DNA from: Hyphomicrobiales bacterium
GTDB lineage: Bacteria > Pseudomonadota > Alphaproteobacteria > Rhizobiales > Methyloligellaceae
Direction of reading: 5' to 3'
Assembly: GCA_028280515.1 (NCBI GenBank)
Contig: JANQLP010000126.1
Location: 1-64,000, forward strand
DNA length: 64,000 nucleotides
The notes below the pieces were generated by a model. That model searched no databases. It saw nothing but the letters and a program-made list of their open reading frames with translations, and was not told the origin of the DNA. This document shows positions 56,622 through 64,000 of this stretch, piece by piece. The position numbers and the translations under genes were made by a program. Every line of letters begins with the position of its first letter. Positions within the stretch are counted from its first letter, which is position 1.

Positions 56622-56624
56622 CCC

Positions 56625-57803
56625 ATGGTTGCCGAACCCACAGCGAGCTACGCAGCGCTTCAGGCGCAGGCCAACGCCATCACCGAGCTGTTCAATGCGC
56701 AGGGCTACGAGCTCGTCGCGCCTGCATACCTGCAGCCGGCCGATCTGTTCCTCGACCGGATGGGAGAGGCGATCCGCGGGCGCACTTACGTGTTCACCGA
56801 TCTCGACGGCGAAGAGCTGTGCCTGCGTCCGGACGTGACGTTGCCAGCCTGCCGGGTCTATCTGGAGCGTCATCCGCTAGCGGATGTGGAAGCGCGCCTC
56901 TGCTACAACGGGCCCGTCTTCCGTTACCAGCCGGGCGGTGGTGACGAGATGCGGCCGCGCGAGTTCCGCCAGGCGGGGATTGAGTATATCGGCGGCTCCG
57001 ACCGTCCCGGCGCCGAGGCGGAAGTGACCGGGCTGGCGGTCGCGGCTGTCCGCGACGCCGGCCTGAAGGCCTTTTCGATCCGGATTGGCGATCTCGGCCT
57101 GTTCGCGGCCTTCGTGGCGGCGCTCGACATTCCCGAACGTTGGCGCTTGCGTTTGCATCATTTCTTCTGGCGCCCGCCCGTGTTCCGCAATCTGTTGCGG
57201 CAACTTTCGACGGCGCCGGCGGGAAACATGGACGGCGACGACGCCAAACTGCTGGCAAGCCTCGATATCGACGATGCGGAAGGATCGCGGGCGCGCGTCG
57301 CCGCGCATCTGGAAGGGGCGGGCATCCCGCTCGAGGGTTCACGAACGTTGGTGGAGATTACCGACCGCCTGCTCGACAGGGCGGCCGACGCCAAGGAGCA
57401 ACCGCTGTCGGAAGCAACGGTGAAACTCATCGAAGCCTACCTCGCCATTTCCGAACCGGCGCGGAACGCGCTTGACCGCATCGCGAAAGACGCCAATGCG
57501 GCCGGGCTCGGCATGGACGAGGCGCTTTCCGCCGCGCACGCCCGGCTGGACCGCCTCGGCGAGGCGGGAATCGATGTCGGCACGGTCACATTCAGCGCCG
57601 AGTTCGGGCGCGACCTTGAATACTACACGGGGCATGTTTTCCAGATCGAACTGCCGGGTCGGGGCCGGGCCGGTCAGATCGCCGGTGGCGGAAGGTATGA
57701 TGATCTTCTCGAAAGCCTCGGCGCACCGCGGTCCACGCCCGCCGTCGGGTCCGCCATTCACACCGAGCGGTTGCTGGCGGCTGTCCGGGGAGGCGCGGCA
57801 TGA
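56625..57803 (+). CDS. hisZ: ATP phosphoribosyltransferase regulatory subunit HisZ
   Basis: This 392 aa protein is a HisS-like paralog without the anticodon domain. It shows FLDRMGEAIRGRTYVFTDLD, CLRPDVTLPACRVYLERHP, CYNGPVFRYQPGGGDEMRPR and FSAEFGRDLEYYTGHVFQIE. It binds short-form HisG and gives histidine feedback control to the first step of histidine synthesis. It begins 3 nt after hisS and overlaps hisG by 4 nt. Confidence 0.94.
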   Translation: MVAEPTASYAALQAQANAITELFNAQGYELVAPAYLQPADLFLDRMGEAIRGRTYVFTDLDGEELCLRPDVTLPACRVYLERHPLADVEARLCYNGPVFRYQPGGGDEMRPREFRQAGIEYIGGSDRPGAEAEVTGLAVAAVRDAGLKAFSIRIGDLGLFAAFVAALDIPERWRLRLHHFFWRPPVFRNLLRQLSTAPAGNMDGDDAKLLASLDIDDAEGSRARVAAHLEGAGIPLEGSRTLVEITDRLLDRAADAKEQPLSEATVKLIEAYLAISEPARNALDRIAKDANAAGLGMDEALSAAHARLDRLGEAGIDVGTVTFSAEFGRDLEYYTGHVFQIELPGRGRAGQIAGGGRYDDLLESLGAPRSTPAVGSAIHTERLLAAVRGGAA

Positions 57804-58510
57804 GCGGTGAACCCCTCATCCTGGCGCTTCCGTCCAAGGGGCGGTTGATGGAGCAGGCCGGAGAGCTCTTCGCAGCCGCCGGACTGCCCGTGCGCAAAAC
57901 CGGGCATGAGCGTGGCTATCGCGGCGAGATCGGCGGCCAGAACGACGTGGAGATCGCGTTTCTTTCCGCCGCGGAAATCGCCTACGACCTGAGCCTCGGT
58001 CGTGTGCACCTCGGTATCACCGGCGAGAACCTGATTCGCGAGTCGGGCCGTGACGGGGTATCGCGGACGGAGATCATTCGCCCGCTCGGCTTCGGAAAAG
58101 CCGACGTGGTCGTTGCCGTCCCGGAGTGCTGGATCGATGTCACGCGCATGGGGGACCTTGAGGACGTGTCCGCCATGTTCTTCCGGCGGCATGGACGGCG
58201 GCTGCGTGTCGCCACGAAATACATGAACCTCACGCGCCGCTTCTTTTCCGACAAGGGCGTCACGGGTTACCGGCTTGTCGAAAGCCTCGGCGCGACGGAG
58301 GGTACCGTCGCAGGCGGTACAGCGGAGATGATCGTCGACATAACCTCGACCGGAACGACGCTCAGGGCCAATCACCTCAAGGTGCTCTCCGACGGGTTGA
58401 TCCTCAAGAGTCAGGCCGTGCTGGCGAGATCGAAAACCGCAGAGTGGCAGCCTCAAACCAGTGATGCGCTGACCGAGATTCTCTCAAGACTGGACACGAA
58501 CGGCAGCTGA
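57800..58510 (+). CDS. hisG: ATP phosphoribosyltransferase catalytic subunit, short form
   Basis: This 236 aa protein begins LILALPSKGRLMEQAGELFA and contains HLGITGENLIRESG, KADVVVAVPECWID and AGGTAEMIVDITSTGTTLRA, the phosphoribosyl-binding signature. The length is that of HisG-S, which needs HisZ, consistent with the gene before it. It joins ATP and PRPP as the first step of histidine synthesis. Its last 27 nt overlap the end of the convergent GNAT gene. Confidence 0.95.
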   Translation: MSGEPLILALPSKGRLMEQAGELFAAAGLPVRKTGHERGYRGEIGGQNDVEIAFLSAAEIAYDLSLGRVHLGITGENLIRESGRDGVSRTEIIRPLGFGKADVVVAVPECWIDVTRMGDLEDVSAMFFRRHGRRLRVATKYMNLTRRFFSDKGVTGYRLVESLGATEGTVAGGTAEMIVDITSTGTTLRANHLKVLSDGLILKSQAVLARSKTAEWQPQTSDALTEILSRLDTNGS

Positions 58511-59692
58511 GCCGACATCCGTACGTGTCTGAGAGGCCGATGGCGCGTTGGCAGTCGAGCCGAGCTGTCTCAGACGTTTCGCCAGCTTCCACAAACGTCT
58601 CGAATTCTTTATGCGCTGTTTGGCCAGAAGTTTGATCCTAAGGCTCGTGGTGTAAAGGTGGCCCTTCAGGGTGGTCGGGACAATCGTGTGCATCCGGGGC
58701 CGCTTGATTGTGCACCACCGGCGCTTGTTTTCATCTTCGCCGGCGCCGCAGTCCATGCGCTTGATGCCTCTGCCGGCGAGATGTTCGATCAAGCGTAAAA
58801 ACAGTATGTTGCCCGGACCGTAACGCAGCATCGGACCATCGCTGGTCGATGAGATCAGGCCGTAAAACACGGCGTTGTGGACATACCCGAGATTGGCGGC
58901 AACTGGCTGGCCACCCACCGTCAGCTCGAACAGTTCCAGATGCGGCACGTCCTTGCGCGTCGGTGTCCGCAACAGCATCAGGTAAAAATCGCGGAGCGTC
59001 TCGTCGGCGAGAAAGTCGTTGATGCCGCGGTTCGCGAACCAGCGCCGCTTGTCGTCGATCATCCGGTCTATGGCCGCGACGAGTTCCTCATCCGATGTAA
59101 CCTTGCGAAGGCGGACGTCTCCGTGCTCGCTCAGCCGGCGTTCCCTGCGCCGCAAATCGGCGCGGATACGCTGGCCGAACCGTCGCTTGTAATGCGCAGC
59201 CCAGTCGGCGTTCAAGGGGAAGGCATAGCCTGCGCTCGCCATTTCCATTCCGGGCAGGTCGGCAAGCGGGTTCGAGGTCGTGCTGTCGTCGTTCGGCTGG
59301 CTCGTCAGGTGAACCGCGTCGACCGGTGGCAGAACTTTAAGCAACTGCGCCAGGAGTTGCTTCCCGCGCGGCAGATCCGGTTTTTCCCACGCGGACTGCA
59401 GGAACAGCCCCGATGCATAGTTTCCCTGCTCGGCGCTCAGCCATTCGAGCACCGCATATGCGCCGCGATGCCGGATGGCCAGCGGCAACAGGAACACAAT
59501 CCCGTCTGCCGCCGTTCTGCCGATGGCGATCAACGGCGTAGTGGATGCGCCTGCCGTCCGCGCCCAGGCGTCGTTCCACTCCCAGGTGTCATGCGGTCCC
59601 GCATTCGCGCGCGCCTGAAACGCGCGCCAATCGTCCCTCAACGCTGCGACGTCGTGGTGAACCTCTATGGTTAAGACGTCCGGTTTTGGCAC
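58484..59692 (-). CDS. GNAT-fold acetyltransferase, CelD/BcsL-like
   Basis: This 402 aa protein matches the Acetyltransf_6 (CelD/BcsL) pattern: TWEWNDAWARTAG near residue 36, YKRRFGQRIRADLRRRERRL in the middle, and VGGQPVAANLGYVHNAVFYG, then GPGNILFLRLIEHLAGRGIK as the acyl-CoA-binding part. Related proteins act in exopolysaccharide synthesis or peptide-bridge transfer; the acceptor here is not known. The C-terminal 30 residues overlap the hisG end and look unconserved. Confidence 0.8.
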   Translation of the reverse strand: MPKPDVLTIEVHHDVAALRDDWRAFQARANAGPHDTWEWNDAWARTAGASTTPLIAIGRTAADGIVFLLPLAIRHRGAYAVLEWLSAEQGNYASGLFLQSAWEKPDLPRGKQLLAQLLKVLPPVDAVHLTSQPNDDSTTSNPLADLPGMEMASAGYAFPLNADWAAHYKRRFGQRIRADLRRRERRLSEHGDVRLRKVTSDEELVAAIDRMIDDKRRWFANRGINDFLADETLRDFYLMLLRTPTRKDVPHLELFELTVGGQPVAANLGYVHNAVFYGLISSTSDGPMLRYGPGNILFLRLIEHLAGRGIKRMDCGAGEDENKRRWCTIKRPRMHTIVPTTLKGHLYTTSLRIKLLAKQRIKNSRRLWKLAKRLRQLGSTANAPSASQTRTDVGSAAVRVQS

Positions 59693-59999
59693 CGCTCACT
59701 CACTCCTTGCCCGTTCCGGCACACGCACCAGCACTGATCTTGCCGAAATGGCACAACGCGACGGTTTCCGGATTGGCCAGAAGACTGGCCCTAAACGTTG
59801 AATTCAATAAGGAATTCCGGCTCATTCCGAACAACCTCTGGTTGATTCGATCTGTATACCGCAAGTGCCCTGCCAAACGGTTGCGCCTGGGCCATCGGCG
59901 TATTTTGTGGCGATTAGTCTTTCCCGCGCCTTAACGCCGCGGGGCACACGGTCGAACCCGGTCAAGGCAACACGAGACGGTGCGTTCGGATGCGCAAAC
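59693..59999. other. 307 bp intergenic region
   Basis: This lies between the start of the GNAT gene and the groEL terminator. I see no coding frame with support, no tRNA and no clear repeat. It must hold the GNAT promoter, which I cannot locate. Confidence 0.5.
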
Positions 60000-60031
60000 G
60001 AAAAGGCCGCCCCGGTTGCCCGGGACGGCCT
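60000..60031 (-). terminator. groESL operon terminator
   Basis: On the minus strand AGGCCGTCCCGG, a 3 nt loop and CCGGGGCGGCCT (one G-U pair) are followed by TTTTCGTTT, 35 nt after the groEL stop. Confidence 0.85.
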
Positions 60032-60065
60032 GTGTTCATGTGATGAACCGCTGGAAAGCGGGTGG

Positions 60066-61718
<1,653 letters not shown>

Positions 61719-61791
61719 CTAAGAATTGAACACTACGTTTGATTGTTTGGGGTCGGCGTCCGCGGACGCCGGCGGTTCGTCGGGTCTGGCG

Positions 61792-62079
61792 CTACTGAAG
61801 CACACCCATGATGTCGGACTCCTTCATGATGAGGAGATCCTCATTGTCGATCTTGACCTCGGTGCCCGACCATTTGCCGAACAGAACCTTGTCGCCGCTC
61901 TTGACGTCCAGGGCCTCGATCTTGCCGGCGTCCGTCCGGGCGCCGGGACCAACCGCGATGACCTCGCCGGTCTGGGGCTTTTCAGCCGCCGTGTCGGGAA
62001 TGATGATCCCGCCTGCGGTTTTCTGGTCTTCCTCGATGCGCCGAACAACGACGCGGTCATGGAGTGGACGAAATTTCAT
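61792..62079 (-). CDS. groS: Co-chaperonin GroES
   Basis: This 95 aa protein begins [20 protein letters not shown], has the mobile loop region [20 protein letters not shown] that docks on GroEL, and ends with [10 protein letters not shown]. It forms the heptameric lid of the chaperonin. It is the first gene of the operon; an AGGAGTTAGCA site precedes the ATG. Confidence 0.97.
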   Translation of the reverse strand: MKFRPLHDRVVVRRIEEDQKTAGGIIIPDTAAEKPQTGEVIAVGPGARTDAGKIEALDVKSGDKVLFGKWSGTEVKIDNEDLLIMKESDIMGVLQ

Positions 62080-62152
62080 CGTTGCTAACTCCTGCTAACA
62101 CTTTGCGTTTCAACGAGAAAACACGTTTCTCTTTGGGTTTTCCGATGGGTCG

Positions 62153-62179
62153 TTAGCACTCTTCATAACTGAGTGCTAA
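62153..62179 (-). promoter_or_regulatory. CIRCE element (HrcA operator)
   Basis: TTAGCACTC and GAGTGCTAA are perfect 9 bp arms separated by 9 nt, the classical CIRCE. It lies immediately after the inferred transcription start of groES, where HrcA blocks transcription until heat shock. Confidence 0.97.
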
Positions 62180-62191
62180 CAGATGAAAAGT

Positions 62192-62220
62192 GAGATAATG
62201 AAGCGCTCGATTTTTGTCAA
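62192..62220 (-). promoter_or_regulatory. groESL promoter
   Basis: On the minus strand TTGACA (62215-62220), a 17 bp spacer and TATCTC (62192-62197) place the start near 62185, just ahead of the CIRCE element. The CTTGAC opening also fits the -35 region of alphaproteobacterial heat-shock sigma factor promoters, so dual control is possible. Confidence 0.75.
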
Positions 62221-62326
62221 GCGGTTCTGCGACATACGGGCGCGATACGGTGAATTCGGTCGCCCGGTCAGTTTGGGAGGAACCGTCGGTATATAAGGCG
62301 CGGAATTGCCCCTGCAAGGCCTCGGC

Positions 62327-62354
62327 AAAAAAAGGCGGGCACCGGGCCCGCCTT
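62327..62354 (-). terminator. Terminator of the cytochrome P460 gene
   Basis: On the minus strand AAGGCGGGC, a 5 nt loop and GCCCGCCTT are followed by a run of T (62327-62333), about 40 nt after the gene's stop. Confidence 0.88.
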
Positions 62355-62395
62355 GATGAGGTAACCGAAGATGGTTTCGATGCGGTGAACAGGTC

Positions 62396-62959
62396 CTAGC
62401 TCTGCTTGCCGAACAGATAATCCTTGTCTTTCACGGCCGAGTGGCAGGCGATGCAGCCCTTGTCGGCGCCCTTCATCACACGGCCGGCGAGCTGCATGCC
62501 CTTGGGATTCTTGTCGAGAGATCCGTCGGGTTTGTACTTTGCCCAGAACCAGTTGGCGTTGTCGGGATCATATCCGGCTTCGCGTTTGAACATCACGGTG
62601 ACGGCCTTCAGGTATTTGGCCGGGTCCTTTTTCACCGCATCAATGCTGACGCCTTCACCGCCATAGTTGCGTTTCACCACGACCGTGCCCTTGTGTCCGT
62701 TGACCGCTGCTTCCGAGGTGATGGTTTCAAGCACGGCACCGTGCGGCGCTTGTCCTTTATACGGCGCATCCTGCCTGGCACTTGCGCCGACCAGCTTGGC
62801 ATTCGTCAATACGGACCACAGATCCTGCGAATACTTGATGTTCGCCTCGTCGCAGCACGGCTTCATCTGGCTGTAGGCGGAGCCCATGGACAAACCGACA
62901 GCGATGACGCCCGCGGCAGCGGTGGCACCAACGGCAAAAAGCTTGCGTTGTTTCAGCAT
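62396..62959 (-). CDS. Cytochrome P460 family protein
   Basis: The start at ATG 62957-62959 (MLKQRKLFAVGATAAAGVIA) follows GGGAGGG, giving 187 aa with a signal peptide cleaved near AYSQ. The mature protein begins MKPCCDEANIKYSQD and contains KREAGYDPDNANWFWAKYKP and a C-terminal haem c motif GCIACHSAVKDKDYLF. These are the marks of cytochrome P460, a periplasmic haem protein that oxidises hydroxylamine or handles nitric oxide in ammonia oxidisers and some methylotrophs. Many relatives in other bacteria have no proven activity. The adjacent Cys pair near the N-terminus is not part of the haem motif. It is a single-gene unit. Confidence 0.85.
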   Translation of the reverse strand: MLKQRKLFAVGATAAAGVIAVGLSMGSAYSQMKPCCDEANIKYSQDLWSVLTNAKLVGASARQDAPYKGQAPHGAVLETITSEAAVNGHKGTVVVKRNYGGEGVSIDAVKKDPAKYLKAVTVMFKREAGYDPDNANWFWAKYKPDGSLDKNPKGMQLAGRVMKGADKGCIACHSAVKDKDYLFGKQS

Positions 62960-63234
62960 GATAAAACCCTCCCAGAGATCATGGCAGCGGACACATGCGC
63001 ACGGATCGCGCAGTCCACGGCCGACTTGAAGGATAGGCGGGCAAGGGGCGCGCCCGGCGTCACCTTTGCTCACAACCGGGTGAGAGCATCGTGATGTCGA
63101 CGGAGCCTTAACAGACGTTCAAAAACCGGGATCTGGCGCCGGGGCCCTTTGTGGAAGACAGGCAAAAACCGTGTTGCCCTCAACCGGCGAAAGATGAAGG
63201 ATCGACCAAGCGGCGGCTAACTGATTCGGGGCGC

Positions 63235-64000
63235 ATGAGAGACCGCAATAACAACGCAAAACTGCTGAGCCGGCTCAAACGCATTCTTGCTGAGACACTG
63301 GTTCCGTGCGCCATGGCCCTGGCGGCGATGGCGTTCGGCGCGGGTTTGTACATGCAGGTCGGATTCGGACTGGTGGCATCGCTCATCGCGTCGGTCACGC
63401 TCTTTCTCGTCATGATTTGCGCCCAGGCGGCATTCATCGGGTCGCAGCGCGCCGCCTATGCCGTCGATCGCGTAAATGCGCTTGAAATGGCCTACAAGGG
63501 TGGTCTGAACGGCGACAGCGAGCAATTGGCCCAGCTGGCGGCAAAGGTGGCGCAGATCGACGGGCTGTCGGATCGTGTACAGCAGATCGAGGCGCTGGCG
63601 GAACGCATCGAGGCCCTGGATCATGAGGTCACGCTCGTGCGGCGCGACCGGACCGAGGTCGACCCCGCCCGCATTCAACGGCTCGCGGCCGAGGTCGATC
63701 GTCTGGACGCCCGCCAGGAAGCGCTGCGGACTCAGTTGCAGATCGAGTCGCGCGAACGCTACGAGGATCTGAGCGCGGAACTGCAGATGATCGAAACCCT
63801 CGTCAAGCAGATGGCGGAGAACGTCGCCATGAGCAAGCGTGCGGCCCTGCAGAGTGCCGAGGTGGCCGAACCGCAAGCCGCAGACGAGGACCAAGCCGCA
63901 CCGCCGCCTTACGGGAGCGAGGGGCGAGCGGACGGACCAGAGGCGGTTCCGGACACCGCACCACAACAGCCGGTCGCCGCGAGGGCGCCGGAGGATGTGC
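63235..64000 (+). CDS. Membrane-anchored coiled-coil protein, 5' part, cut by window end
   Basis: The frame is open from ATG 63235 to the window end (about 255 codons seen). It starts MRDRNNNAKLLSRLKR, then has two membrane spans (AMALAAMAFGAGLYMQVGFG and VASLIASVTLFLVMICAQAA). A long charged coiled coil follows (about residues 75-205; AERIEALDHEVTLVRRDRTE), then an Ala/Pro/Glu-rich linker. EAL-domain cyclic-di-GMP phosphodiesterases of Hyphomicrobiales often have this plan, with the EAL domain after the linker. The catalytic part, if any, is beyond the window, so that identity is only a suggestion. Confidence 0.6.
   Translation, partial: MRDRNNNAKLLSRLKRILAETLVPCAMALAAMAFGAGLYMQVGFGLVASLIASVTLFLVMICAQAAFIGSQRAAYAVDRVNALEMAYKGGLNGDSEQLAQLAAKVAQIDGLSDRVQQIEALAERIEALDHEVTLVRRDRTEVDPARIQRLAAEVDRLDARQEALRTQLQIESRERYEDLSAELQMIETLVKQMAENVAMSKRAALQSAEVAEPQAADEDQAAPPPYGSEGRADGPEAVPDTAPQQPVAARAPEDV

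Overview
This 64 kb window is dense, GC-rich chromosomal DNA from an alphaproteobacterium, most likely of the order Hyphomicrobiales. The clues are the hisS-hisZ-hisG order, trxB beside a LysR gene that closely resembles rhizobial LsrB/VtlR, a CIRCE-controlled groESL operon, a CheZ with the CNFQDLTGQ motif, and short palindromes ending TAGAGC...GCTCTA. I see no rRNA, tRNA, CRISPR array, prophage or intact insertion sequence. The genus cannot be named from the sequence alone.

Layout. 0-2.5 kb: a palindromic repeat, three very small membrane proteins, an SRPBCC protein and a sulfotransferase. 2.5-10.5 kb: a VIT/vWA surface-type protein, an FKBP isomerase, a 276 bp inverted-repeat element, a Rossmann/SAF oxidoreductase, small secreted proteins, a PhyH dioxygenase with a MoaD-like remnant behind it, and a SIMPL protein. 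10.5-16.4 kb: Lrp regulator with a divergent EamA exporter, an aspartate-type aminotransferase, a split YeeE/YedE pair, a PNPOx-like protein, and an AhpD-like protein divergent from a TetR gene. 16.4-18.0 kb: about 1.6 kb with no supportable gene. 18.0-30.4 kb: RND efflux pair, methyltransferase and HxlR regulator, an Hsp20 remnant, a VOC protein, an EF-G-like GTPase, and a TAXI binding protein next to a membrane-anchored repeat protein. 31-37.6 kb: MsrP, a candidate AbcR-like sRNA beside lsrB and trxB, a TauD-like dioxygenase, and a HAMP/PAS/DnaQ-exonuclease fusion. 37.7-49.7 kb: a CapD/FlaA1-type enzyme, then two 2-hydroxyacid operons, lutABC and glcDEF-aceB, separated by a LysR gene. 49.8-64 kb: cheZ, a second RND pair, hisSZG, a GNAT protein, groESL, cytochrome P460, and the start of a membrane coiled-coil protein cut by the window end.

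How genes work together. glcDEF oxidises glycolate to glyoxylate and the overlapping aceB condenses glyoxylate with acetyl-CoA to malate, so the operon is a complete glycolate-to-malate route. lutABC on the other side of the LysR gene would oxidise lactate. hisZ and hisG form the first enzyme of histidine synthesis, and hisS charges the product. trxB, lsrB and the sRNA candidate form a redox and nutrient-uptake regulatory block known in rhizobia.

The observations I consider most worth checking are the sRNA with a perfect dyad near -64, the TAGAGC-ended element that supplies a gene's stop codon, the EF-G-like protein lacking the catalytic histidine, the vWA protein with a degraded metal site and no sorting motif, the small membrane ORFs, and two gene remnants (MoaD-like and Hsp20).
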